Below the pieces are notes generated by a model. It worked only from the letters and a program-made list of their open reading frames with translations, made no database searches and was not told the DNA's origin. A stretch of 38,848 nucleotides of DNA, from positions 1 to 38,848 of the forward strand of contig JAAYBZ010000182.1 of the NCBI GenBank assembly GCA_012744445.1. Reading direction: 5' to 3'. This document shows, piece by piece, positions 1-8,568 of this stretch. Source of the DNA: Myxococcales bacterium (lineage in GTDB: Bacteria > Myxococcota_A > Polyangia > Polyangiales > Houyiibacteriaceae). The position numbers were made by a program, and so were the translations under genes. Each line of letters opens with the position of its first letter. Position 1 is the stretch's first letter.

Positions 1-1
1 G

Positions 2-199
2 GTCCTCCTCAAGGACGTCGAGGGGATCGCCATCCAGCGCTTCACCCAATCCGACGTCGTCCGCCACCCGCTCGTCCAGCGCATCGTCGCCGCCTACGAC
101 GTGCGGGACACCGCCGAGGCCGAGGAGCGGGCGCGCCGGGCCGAGGAGCGGGCCCGTGAGCGCGAGCGCCAGCGCGAAGAAGACGAAGACGACGCGTAG
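2..199 (+). CDS. phoH: PhoH-like protein, C-terminal end (partial)
   Basis: Only the last 65 residues lie in the window; the reading frame is open from base 2 to a TAG at 197-199. The segment [15 protein letters not shown] preceded by a GIAIQRF stretch matches the conserved C-terminal end of the PhoH/YbeZ family of P-loop ATPases, which are linked to RNA metabolism and phosphate stress. After the conserved part comes a charged Glu/Arg tail ending EDEDDA, typical of a disordered C-terminus. The Walker motifs would be upstream of the window, so the family call rests on the tail alone. The stop lies 33 bases before purB on the same strand. Confidence 0.75.
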   Translation, partial: VLLKDVEGIAIQRFTQSDVVRHPLVQRIVAAYDVRDTAEAEERARRAEERARERERQREEDEDDA

Positions 200-1600
<1,401 letters not shown>

Positions 1601-1662
1601 CGCGGGGCGGGCGGCCGCCGGAGGACTACCCATTTGGGGTGGGCGTGCTTAGGTTGGGGTAG

Positions 1663-2376
1663 ATGTTCTACTTCGACCCGCTCTACCTGATCCTCACCAT
1701 CCCGCCGATGCTCCTCGCCCTCTACGCGCAGGCGAAGGTGAAGAGCACGTTCATGAAGTACAGCCAGGTGCCCACGATGCGCGGCATGAGCGGCGCCGAC
1801 GTCGCGGCCGCCATCTTGCGCACGCGGCGCATCCACGACGTGAAGATCGAACCCGTCGAGGGGACGCTGAGCGATCACTACGATCCCACGACGAAGACGC
1901 TTCGCCTCTCGCCCGAGGTCTACGGTGGCCGCACCGTCGCGGCGGCGGGTGTCGCCGCCCACGAGGTGGGACACGCCATCCAGCACGCCGAGAGCTACCG
2001 CTTCCTCACGATGCGCTCGAACCTCGTCCCCTTGCTGGGATTCACGAGCAAGCTCGCGTTGCCTACCCTGATGATCGGCTTCGTGATGATGTCGGCGCAA
2101 TCGGCCCTGGGTCAGCCCATCCTCCTCGCGGGGATCGCGCTCTTCAGCGTGATGGTGCTCTTCCAGCTCGTCACGCTCCCCGTCGAGTTCGACGCGAGCC
2201 GCCGCGCGCTCCTCGCCATCCAGGACGGCGGGATCGTCGACGCGCGTGAGCTCGTGGGCGCCAAGAAGGTGCTCTCGGCGGCCGCGCTCACCTACGTGGC
2301 CGCGGCCGTGAGCTCGGTCGCGACGCTGCTCTACTTCCTGATCCGCTCGGGCCTCCTCGGAGGGCGACGCGACTGA
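1663..2376 (+). CDS. YugP-type membrane zinc metallopeptidase
   Basis: A 237-residue protein of the neutral zinc metallopeptidase family represented by B. subtilis YugP (Zn_peptidase_2). A hydrophobic N-terminus (about residues 6-24) is followed by a soluble part with HEVGH at 100-104, the zincin motif with two zinc histidines and the catalytic Glu101, then two further hydrophobic segments (about 120-145 and 150-175). The LPVEFDASRRA stretch after the last membrane segment is a conserved family block that may supply the third metal ligand. The substrate is unknown for the family. The TAGGTT hexamer at 1650-1655 lies 7 bases before the ATG and could be a -10 for a leaderless transcript. A 12-base gap links it to the barrel genes downstream. 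Confidence 0.88.
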   Translation: MFYFDPLYLILTIPPMLLALYAQAKVKSTFMKYSQVPTMRGMSGADVAAAILRTRRIHDVKIEPVEGTLSDHYDPTTKTLRLSPEVYGGRTVAAAGVAAHEVGHAIQHAESYRFLTMRSNLVPLLGFTSKLALPTLMIGFVMMSAQSALGQPILLAGIALFSVMVLFQLVTLPVEFDASRRALLAIQDGGIVDARELVGAKKVLSAAALTYVAAAVSSVATLLYFLIRSGLLGGRRD

Positions 2377-2388
2377 GCGCGCGAGGTC

Positions 2389-3006
2389 ATGCCGAGGTGG
2401 AGCGCGATCCTTTCGTTCGCTTGCGGCCTCGTCGCCGCCTCCGCCTCGGCGTCCGCGCCCGATGAGCCCGACACGGCGTACCTCGACGTCCGCGTCTCCG
2501 ACGACGACGCCATCGAGGGGAGCCCCTTCGAGTTCGGCCTCCGCTTCGGCCCGAGCTTCGGCTGGTATGCCGGCGCGGGGCACCTCGAGCTCGACTTCCG
2601 CGCGCGCCTCTCGGACCTGATCCAGCTCGTGCCCTCCGTGCGCGTCGCCGGCGGGCTCGGCACCGACGACCGCAACTACCTCGAGACGGGCGGCGAGCTC
2701 GGCCTGCGCGTCGCAAGGCTCAAGCGCGTGGCGGGTCTCGGCCACTTCGGCGTGGGCGGGCTCTTCCTCGGCGAGATCCCCGACGAGGGGGGGCTCTCCA
2801 ACACCTACGCCGTGCCCTACGGGCGCATCGGCGGGGGGCTCCGCGTCACCGGCGAGCGGCGCGCCGCGTGGGGTGTCGAGGGCGCGGCGCGCTTCGGCTA
2901 CGCCGTCCACCGCAACCCTGGGCTCGTCGATCCTCGGACGCACGTGGCGACCGACCGCAGCTCCTTCTTCGGGAACCTCGATCTTTCGCTCGTCCTGTCG
3001 TTCTGA
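2389..3006 (+). CDS. Putative outer-membrane beta-barrel protein (paralogue 1)
   Basis: A 205-residue protein I cannot assign to a named family. A signal peptide is clear: a short basic start, a hydrophobic core, then ASASA before the mature PDEPD, with cleavage near residue 22. The mature part alternates small/polar and hydrophobic residues with many Gly and aromatic positions, and it ends in LSLVLSF with a terminal Phe, as in outer-membrane barrels. The block LRFGPSFGWYAG recurs in the next gene, as do the VGGLFL/VGAVYM-like and WGVEG blocks, so the two are tandem paralogues. It follows the protease gene by 12 bases and precedes its paralogue by 6. Function unknown; surface location is inferred. 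Confidence 0.7.
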   Translation: MPRWSAILSFACGLVAASASASAPDEPDTAYLDVRVSDDDAIEGSPFEFGLRFGPSFGWYAGAGHLELDFRARLSDLIQLVPSVRVAGGLGTDDRNYLETGGELGLRVARLKRVAGLGHFGVGGLFLGEIPDEGGLSNTYAVPYGRIGGGLRVTGERRAAWGVEGAARFGYAVHRNPGLVDPRTHVATDRSSFFGNLDLSLVLSF

Positions 3007-3012
3007 CGGGGC

Positions 3013-3588
3013 ATGCGACGTGCGTCCGCCGCGCTCTCGTTCGTCCTCGCGCTCGCGTGGTCTCCGGGCAGGCCGGCCATGGCCGAGGCGTCGACCCTGG
3101 CTTCCGTCGAGGCCCCGCCCTTCACCTTCCTCCTCCAGCTCGGCCCGACCTTCGGCTGGTACGCGGGTGGGCACCTCGGCCTCGGATTCGCCGTCCGGCT
3201 CACCGAGCGCGCCGCCCTCGTCGCGGCGCCGCGGCTCTCGGGCGGCATGGGCTGGGACGACAACCCCTTCGTCGTGATGGGCGGCGACCTCGGCGTGCGC
3301 ATCCGCCGGTTCGCGCCGACGAGCGGCGTGGGCCACGTCGGCGTCGGCGCCGTCTACATGGTCGAGATCGAGGGGCCCGTGACGGATTACCTCTACGCGG
3401 CCCCCTACGTGCGCTTCGGCGGAGGCTTCCGCATGGGGAAGCCCGATCGACGCTTCGCGTGGGGCGTCGAGGGCACGAGCCGCCTCGGCTACGCCTTCGA
3501 CGTCACCGACCACTCCGTCGAGCTCGCCGACGCCGACTACGGCGGCGTCTACGGGGCGTTCGAGGCCGCGATCGTCTTCGAGTTCTGA
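3013..3588 (+). CDS. Putative outer-membrane beta-barrel protein (paralogue 2)
   Basis: A 191-residue paralogue of the preceding gene, 6 bases downstream and probably cotranscribed. It has a signal peptide ending RPAMA before EAST (cleavage near residue 24). Blocks shared with its neighbour include LGPTFGWYAGG, a Gly-rich strand region, VGVGAVYM and WGVEGTSRLGYAF. It ends in IVFEF with a C-terminal Phe, consistent with BAM-dependent insertion. The two copies have diverged substantially, so the duplication is not recent. No enzymatic motif is visible. Function unknown. Confidence 0.68.
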   Translation: MRRASAALSFVLALAWSPGRPAMAEASTLASVEAPPFTFLLQLGPTFGWYAGGHLGLGFAVRLTERAALVAAPRLSGGMGWDDNPFVVMGGDLGVRIRRFAPTSGVGHVGVGAVYMVEIEGPVTDYLYAAPYVRFGGGFRMGKPDRRFAWGVEGTSRLGYAFDVTDHSVELADADYGGVYGAFEAAIVFEF

Positions 3589-3621
3589 GGCGCGCGTCGC
3601 TTGGGAACTCGGCCCCGGGGC

Positions 3622-3630
3622 TGCTACGCT
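3622..3630 (+). promoter_or_regulatory. Possible extended -10 element before cysK
   Basis: TGC-TACGCT lies 9 bases before the ATG at 3640. An RNA start 6-8 bases downstream would fall almost at the start codon, so the transcript would be leaderless or nearly so. No good -35 hexamer and no Shine-Dalgarno sequence are present. Confidence 0.35.
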
Positions 3631-3639
3631 CGCGGCTCG

Positions 3640-4551
3640 ATGAGCGAGAAGATCTTCGACGGCGCGCTCGCGCTCGTGGGCCGCACACCGCTGGTTCGTC
3701 TGGGCAGGCTCTCTCCCGAAGGAGGCGCCGAGGTGTGCGCGAAGCTCGAGTCCTGGAACCCCGGGGGATCGGTGAAGGATCGCGCGGCCTTCGCGATGAT
3801 CCTCGAGGCCGAGAAGACCGGCGAGGTCCGGGAGGGCGCCACCATCGTGGAGGCGACGAGCGGCAACACCGGCATCAGCCTCGCGTTGATCGCCGCCGTC
3901 CGCGGCTATCGCTGCATCATCGTCATGCCCGAGGACATGAGCATGATGCGCCGGCAGATCCTCCGCGCCTACGGGGCCGAGGTCGTCGTCACGCCCTCAC
4001 AGGAGGGGATGGCCGGCGCGGTCGAGCGCGCCGAGAAGATCGCGCGCGAGACGCCCGGCGCCTTCATGCCGAGCCAGTTCGAGAACCCGGAGAACCCCGC
4101 GATCCACGAGCGGACGACCGGCATGGAGATCTACGAGGACACGGGCGGCAAGGTCGACGCCATCGTCGTCGGCGTGGGCACGGGCGGCACCATCACGGGC
4201 ATCGCGCGCGCCCTCAAGCCGCGCATCCCGGGGCTCCGCGTCGTGGCCGTCGAGCCGCGCGCGAGCGCCGTGCTCTCGGGCGGCAAGCCCGGCCTCCACG
4301 GCATCCAGGGCCTCGGCGCCGGCTTCGTCCCGCCGGTGCTCGATCCCGACCTCCTCGATCAGGTGCTCACCGTCACCGATCTCGCCGCCGAGCGCATGGT
4401 CAAGCGGCTCGCGCGTGAGGAGGGACTCCTCGTGGGCCCGTCGTCCGGCGCGAACGTCCACGCCGCGGTCGAGCTCGCCAAGACGATGAGCCCCGGCCAG
4501 CGCGTCGTGACGATCCTCCCCGACGGCGGCGATCGCTACCTCGCCGGATGA
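3640..4551 (+). CDS. cysK: Cysteine synthase (O-acetylserine sulfhydrylase)
   Basis: PLP enzyme making L-cysteine from O-acetylserine and sulfide; cytosolic. NPGGSVKDR carries the Schiff-base lysine (Lys46). EATSGNTGISLA is the substrate loop, GVGTGGTITG binds the PLP phosphate, and VGPSSGAN and PDGGDRYL complete the fold type II signature. VAVEPRASAVLSGG and HGIQGLGAGFVP are CysK-like rather than CysM-like. The start at 3640 (MSEKIF) is preferred over a TTG at 3601, which adds an unrelated 13-residue extension. At 303 residues it is of normal length, though it stops directly after RYLAG. Its TGA overlaps the next ATG by 4 bases (ATGA), coupling it to the DNA glycosylase gene. Confidence 0.93.
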   Translation: MSEKIFDGALALVGRTPLVRLGRLSPEGGAEVCAKLESWNPGGSVKDRAAFAMILEAEKTGEVREGATIVEATSGNTGISLALIAAVRGYRCIIVMPEDMSMMRRQILRAYGAEVVVTPSQEGMAGAVERAEKIARETPGAFMPSQFENPENPAIHERTTGMEIYEDTGGKVDAIVVGVGTGGTITGIARALKPRIPGLRVVAVEPRASAVLSGGKPGLHGIQGLGAGFVPPVLDPDLLDQVLTVTDLAAERMVKRLAREEGLLVGPSSGANVHAAVELAKTMSPGQRVVTILPDGGDRYLAG

Positions 4552-5261
4552 CCACGCCGCTCGTCCGCATCTCTCGCGAGCTCTCGGCCTCGCTCGCCGC
4601 GCTCGAGTTCGGCCCGCCCGTCGCCTACGTCTACGACCCGCTCCAATACGCGCGCGCGCCCCACGAGGCCTATCTCACGCGCTATGGCGGCGGGAAGAAG
4701 GAGGCCATCTTCCTCGGGATGAACCCCGGCCCCTTCGGGATGGCGCAGACGGGCGTGCCCTTCGGCGACGTCGCGAGCGTGCGCGACTTCCTCGGCATCG
4801 AGGCGCCCGTCGAGCGCCCCGCGCGCGAGCACCCCAAGCGGCCGGTGCTCGGCTTCGCCCACCCGCGATCGGAGGTGAGCGGGACGCGGCTCTGGGGCTT
4901 CTTCCAGGAGGCCTTCGGGACGCCCGAGGCGTTCTTCGAGCGCTTCTTCGTGGTGAACTACTGCCCGCTCCTCTTCCTCGAGGAGAGCTGCAAGAACCTC
5001 ACGCCCGACAAGCTCCCGAAGCGGGAGCGCGAGCCGCTCCTCGCCCGCTGCGACGAAGCCCTGCGCGCGATCGTCCGGGAGCTCGGGCCGCGGCTCGTCA
5101 TCGGCGTGGGCGGCTTCGCGGCGGCGTCGGCCTCGCGCGCCCTCGGCGGAGCGGTGGAGGTCGCCCAGATCCTCCACCCGAGCCCGGCCAACCCCCGCGC
5201 CAACCGGGGCTGGGCCGACGAGGTCCGCCGCGATCTCGCGGCGCTCGGGATCCCGCTCTGA
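4548..5261 (+). CDS. SMUG1-type uracil-DNA glycosylase
   Basis: Base-excision repair enzyme that removes uracil (and in some homologues oxidised pyrimidines or xanthine) from DNA. Motif 1 is GMNPGPFGMAQTGVPFG at residues 57-73, with Asn59 at the position of the catalytic asparagine of SMUG1. HPKRPVLGF, SEVSGTRLWGFF, NYCPLLFLEES and NLTPDKLPKRER follow in the order and spacing of vertebrate SMUG1. Motif 2, HPSPANPRANRGW, lies near the C-terminus and supplies the leaving-group histidine. Length 237 residues against about 270 in human. It overlaps cysK by 4 bases, so it is translated from the same mRNA. The stop lies 3 bases from the stop of the convergent kinase gene. Confidence 0.92.
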   Translation: MTTPLVRISRELSASLAALEFGPPVAYVYDPLQYARAPHEAYLTRYGGGKKEAIFLGMNPGPFGMAQTGVPFGDVASVRDFLGIEAPVERPAREHPKRPVLGFAHPRSEVSGTRLWGFFQEAFGTPEAFFERFFVVNYCPLLFLEESCKNLTPDKLPKREREPLLARCDEALRAIVRELGPRLVIGVGGFAAASASRALGGAVEVAQILHPSPANPRANRGWADEVRRDLAALGIPL

Positions 5262-5264
5262 CGC

Positions 5265-6701
5265 TCAGAGCCCGTCGCGGCGGCGGGCGATCTCGGCGCG
5301 GAGCTCGGCGATGGATTTGAGGCCGGGATCGAGCGCCGCGGCGCGATCGAGGGCTTCCTCGGCCTTCTCGAGCTGGCCCTTGGCGATCGCACGGCGCACC
5401 TCGAAGATGGCCTCCTTGGCCAGCTCCTCGCGCTCGATCGGATCGAGCGGCGCGGGCTTGGGCGGGGGCTCGGGGCTCGGCGGGGCCTCGGCGTCGGGGA
5501 AGGGCGGCTCGGCGTCGGCCGGCGGCTCGGCGTCCGACTCCGCGTCGGCCGGCTCGGCGTCGGCGGGCTCGGCGTCCGGCAGGGGCGGCGTCGCGTCGAG
5601 GGGCGGCGGCTCCGCGTCGAGCTTGCCCACCTCGCCCCGCACGCCCTGCGAGGCGTCGGCGCTCACGCTCGACTCCTCGACGGAAAAGACGCCCAACCCG
5701 AAGATCGCGAAGGCGATCGTGCCGAGCCCCATCACGAGCCAGGGGAGGAGGCTCGCGAAGCGGAGGTGCTTGCGGCGGAACGAGGGCGGCGGCGTGGGCG
5801 CGGCGCTGGCCGGGAGGAAGGGGGCGTCCTCCGAGATGCGCGTCTCGGGGAGCAGGACGTCGGCTCCGACGTAAGCTTCGCGGATCGCGCGCGCGAGCGC
5901 GTGCGGGCTCGCGGGGCGGTCCTCGGGGCGTTTGGCGAGGCCGGCGAGGATCGCCTCGTCGACGCCTTCCGGGATGATGGGGCCGTCGCTCACCTCGCTC
6001 GGCGGGGGCGGCATCTCCGTGACCACGCGATGGGCCACGCCCACGGCGTCGTCGCCCGGGAAGGCGCGCTTCCCGCAGGCGGCCTCGTAGAGCACGGCCG
6101 CCATGGAGTAGAGGTCGCTCGCCTCGCCGTAGCGGCCCTCGGTGAGCGTCTCCGGCGCGGCGTAGCACGGCGTGCCGAGGAACTGGCCCTCGCGCGTGAG
6201 GTGCGCGTCGGGCAGCCGCGCCACGCCGAAGTCCGCGAGCTTCACGTCGCCGTTCTCGGTGATGAGCAGGTTGTCGGGCTTGAGGTCGCGGTGGATGATG
6301 CCCACCGAGTGGGCCGCCGCGAGGCCCTCGGCCATCTGGCGCGCGAGCTTGGTGAGCTGCGCCGGCTCGAGCGGGCCGTGCTTGCGGAGGACCTGTTTGA
6401 GGGTCGCCCCGGGGACGTACTCGAAGACGAGGTAGGGGCCGACCTCGGGATCGAGCCCGACGTCGTAGACGTGCACGATGTGCGGGTGGTGGAGCTTGGC
6501 CGCCGCGCGCGCCTCGTTGCGGAAGCGCTCGAGGAAGGCGACGCGGCGCTCGGGGTCGAGCTCGCGGGCCTTGATCGTCTTGAGGGCGACCCGGCGATCG
6601 AGGTCGCCGTCCTCGGCCAGGTAGACGCATCCCATCGCCCCCTCACCGAGCTTTCGCACGATGGAGTAGCGGCCGATCTTCGAAGGCGTCTCCTCCAACA
6701 T
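5265..6701 (-). CDS. Serine/threonine protein kinase with C-terminal membrane anchor
   Basis: Eukaryote-like (PknB/Pkn type) kinase. Numbering from the ATG at 6701: glycine loop GEGAMG 19-24, VALK lysine at 41, catalytic HRDLKPDN at 137-144 (Asp139), DFG at 157-159, and APE in YAAPE near 180-184. The kinase domain ends near 280. A basic stretch and one membrane helix (about 316-338) follow, then an unusual DAEP-rich low-complexity region (about 361-405) and a helical, TPR-like C-terminus. The active kinase is thus cytoplasmic and the tail probably periplasmic. An in-frame ATG at 6737 would add 12 residues; 6701 fits the domain start, and TAAACA sits 7 bases before it. It diverges from the PilZ gene; no phosphatase is adjacent. 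Confidence 0.93.
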   Translation of the reverse strand: MLEETPSKIGRYSIVRKLGEGAMGCVYLAEDGDLDRRVALKTIKARELDPERRVAFLERFRNEARAAAKLHHPHIVHVYDVGLDPEVGPYLVFEYVPGATLKQVLRKHGPLEPAQLTKLARQMAEGLAAAHSVGIIHRDLKPDNLLITENGDVKLADFGVARLPDAHLTREGQFLGTPCYAAPETLTEGRYGEASDLYSMAAVLYEAACGKRAFPGDDAVGVAHRVVTEMPPPPSEVSDGPIIPEGVDEAILAGLAKRPEDRPASPHALARAIREAYVGADVLLPETRISEDAPFLPASAAPTPPPSFRRKHLRFASLLPWLVMGLGTIAFAIFGLGVFSVEESSVSADASQGVRGEVGKLDAEPPPLDATPPLPDAEPADAEPADAESDAEPPADAEPPFPDAEAPPSPEPPPKPAPLDPIEREELAKEAIFEVRRAIAKGQLEKAEEALDRAAALDPGLKSIAELRAEIARRRDGL

Positions 6702-6840
6702 GGGCGCGTGTTTAGTGCATTCGGGGGCGAAGTCCAAGGGTGCCGCCCGGGCACGACCGGCCAGGCCGACGGGGAATCGAAAGGAGTCGAAGTCGGAAAC
6801 TTGCCTACATCCACGGATAGTGTATGTTCCTCCTCAACCC

Positions 6841-6845
6841 GGAGG
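6841..6845 (+). promoter_or_regulatory. Ribosome binding site choosing the PilZ start
   Basis: GGAGG lies 5 bases before the ATG at 6851, the best-spaced Shine-Dalgarno in this part of the window. It would lie inside the coding region if the upstream in-frame ATG at 6824 were used, so it selects 6851. Confidence 0.6.
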
Positions 6846-6850
6846 TTCCC

Positions 6851-7324
6851 ATGGTTTGGATGCGTCACGCCCAAGATCGAGCTGCCCTTCGCCGGGAGCT
6901 CGTCGTCGAATGCCAGGTCGTCTCGGAGCGCGACTTCCGTCTCCTCGGCTCCCGCACCTGGGACCTCAGCCCCGACGGGCTCCTCCTCCAGGCGAGCGAC
7001 CTCGCCGACGTCGGTGAGGGCGTGGTCTTCTCGGTCCGCATCCCCGGCTCGGACGAGTGGTTCGAAGGCTACGGCCGCGTGGCGCGCGTGGTCCGCGGGC
7101 TCCGCGACACCGATCGCGGCCCGGGCCTCGGCATCGCCTTCACCGAGGTCGACGGAATGAGCCGCGCCCGCCTCGAGGCCGCCCTCCGCCGCATCCCGCC
7201 GGCCGTCCCGGCGCGCCGCGTCCGCCGCGACTACGCCGCCACCATCTCCGACATCTTCGCGGGGCGTGCCGAGCTCGAGCTGGCGAGCGTCTACGGTCCT
7301 CGCCTCGCCTTCTCCGCTGCCTGA
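6851..7324 (+). CDS. PilZ domain protein
   Basis: A 157-residue soluble protein. An N-terminal RAALRRELVVECQV segment, a DLSPDGLLLQ strand (variant of the D/N-x-S-x-x-G motif) and a later GLGIAF strand fit a PilZ barrel, the fold that commonly binds cyclic di-GMP. The canonical RxxxR motif is imperfect, so ligand binding is uncertain. WFEGYGRVARVVRG resembles the middle strands of myxobacterial PilZ proteins. The last 45 residues are basic and then Ala/Glu-rich with no recognised domain. The start is chosen by the GGAGG at 6841-6845. It lies between a divergent kinase and a codirectional histidine kinase 47 bases downstream. No GGDEF/EAL gene is in the window. Confidence 0.75.
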   Translation: MVWMRHAQDRAALRRELVVECQVVSERDFRLLGSRTWDLSPDGLLLQASDLADVGEGVVFSVRIPGSDEWFEGYGRVARVVRGLRDTDRGPGLGIAFTEVDGMSRARLEAALRRIPPAVPARRVRRDYAATISDIFAGRAELELASVYGPRLAFSAA

Positions 7325-7371
7325 TCGTGGGTGTGAGCGCGACGCGGGCCAGGTAGACTCGGCGCCGCGTC

Positions 7372-8568
7372 GTGGGTCTCCGTGCTCAAGTCCTCGCGGC
7401 TTCGATCGTCGCGATCCTCCTCGCGCTCCTCCTCGGCGGCGCGGTCGCGGCGCGTCTCCGCGTCGAAGAGCCCGGGGCGAGCCTTTCGCAGGAGGCCCAC
7501 GAGATCGCCGGCGCGCTCGAGGAGGTCGAGCCGGCCGAGCGCGCGGCCGTCATCGAGGCGCACCTCCTCGCCCGCGAGCGGGCCCGCACGCGCACGGCGC
7601 GGATGCTCGTGCAATACGCGCTGCTCACGGCGCTCGTCCTCCTCTTCCTGCTCTACGGGCTCCTCACCTTCTTGATCGTGCGGCCCATCGACGCGGTGAA
7701 GCGCGCCGCCGATCGCCTCGATCAGTGGAGCGAGGCGCGGGCTCCCCACCGCGGGCCCCGCGAGATCGCCGAGCTCGCCGCGGCCATCAACCGCATGGCC
7801 GCCCGCCAGCTCGACGCGCGAAAGGCGCTCGAGGCGCGCCTCGTGGAGCTCGAGCGCGCCCACGCGGCCCTCATCGAGGCGAAGGACCAAGTCGTCCGCT
7901 CCGAGAAGCTCGCCTCGGTGGGCCGCCTCTCCGCCGGCGTGGCGCACGAGATCGGCAATCCCCTCGCCGCGATCGCCGGGCTCCTCGAGCTCGCGAGGGA
8001 GGACGCCTCGGATCCCGAGCTCCTCACGCGCGCCATCGCCGAGACCGAGCGCATCAAGCGCATCGTGCGAGACCTCCTCGACTACGCCCGCCAGGCGCGA
8101 GAGGACGAGGGGAGCGGGCGCGGCGACCTCGCCTCGGCCGTCGCCTCGGCCGTCGCGCTCCTCGCGCCGCAGAAGGATCTCCGCTCGATCCGCATCGCGA
8201 CGCAGGTGCCGGAGGGGCTCCCGGAGGTCGCGCTCTCGCAGGACGGGCTCGTGCAGCTCCTCCTCAACCTCCTGCTCAACGCGGCCGATGCCCTCGCCGA
8301 TCGCGGCGGCAAGGTGGACGTGCGCGCCGAGGGCGAGGAGCGCCACGTGCGGCTCGTCGTCGAGGACGACGGCCCCGGGTTCTCCGACGAGATCCTCTCG
8401 CAGATCTTCGAGCCCTTCTTCACGACGAAGCCGGCCGGCCGCGGGACGGGCCTCGGTCTCTCGGTCGCGCAGACGCTCGCGCACCGCGCGGGCGGCACCA
8501 TCCACGCGGAGAACCGCGCGTCGGGAGGCGCGAGGATCGTCGTCGTGCTCCCGACGCGCGCGGCGTAA
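7372..8568 (+). CDS. Membrane sensor histidine kinase (HAMP), orphan
   Basis: A 398-residue two-component sensor. Helices at about 7-27 and 83-104 flank a short periplasmic region of about 55 residues with no recognised sensor domain. A HAMP-like segment (about 104-150) and a coiled coil lead to the H box AHEIGNPLAAI with phospho-accepting His192. The N box (NLLLNAADAL), G1 (DDGPGF) and G2 (GRGTGLGLS) mark a complete HATPase domain. GTG start at 7372, 12 bases after a TAGACT hexamer. No response regulator gene is adjacent, so the partner is unknown. Its TAA abuts the stop of the convergent oxidoreductase gene with no gap. The small periplasmic loop suggests sensing in or near the membrane. 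Confidence 0.92.
   Translation: MGLRAQVLAASIVAILLALLLGGAVAARLRVEEPGASLSQEAHEIAGALEEVEPAERAAVIEAHLLARERARTRTARMLVQYALLTALVLLFLLYGLLTFLIVRPIDAVKRAADRLDQWSEARAPHRGPREIAELAAAINRMAARQLDARKALEARLVELERAHAALIEAKDQVVRSEKLASVGRLSAGVAHEIGNPLAAIAGLLELAREDASDPELLTRAIAETERIKRIVRDLLDYARQAREDEGSGRGDLASAVASAVALLAPQKDLRSIRIATQVPEGLPEVALSQDGLVQLLLNLLLNAADALADRGGKVDVRAEGEERHVRLVVEDDGPGFSDEILSQIFEPFFTTKPAGRGTGLGLSVAQTLAHRAGGTIHAENRASGGARIVVVLPTRAA

Noticed and set aside
3601..3639. TTG start at 3601 for cysK
   Set aside because: Adds 13 residues unlike any cysteine synthase N-terminus; ATG at 3640 matches the family.
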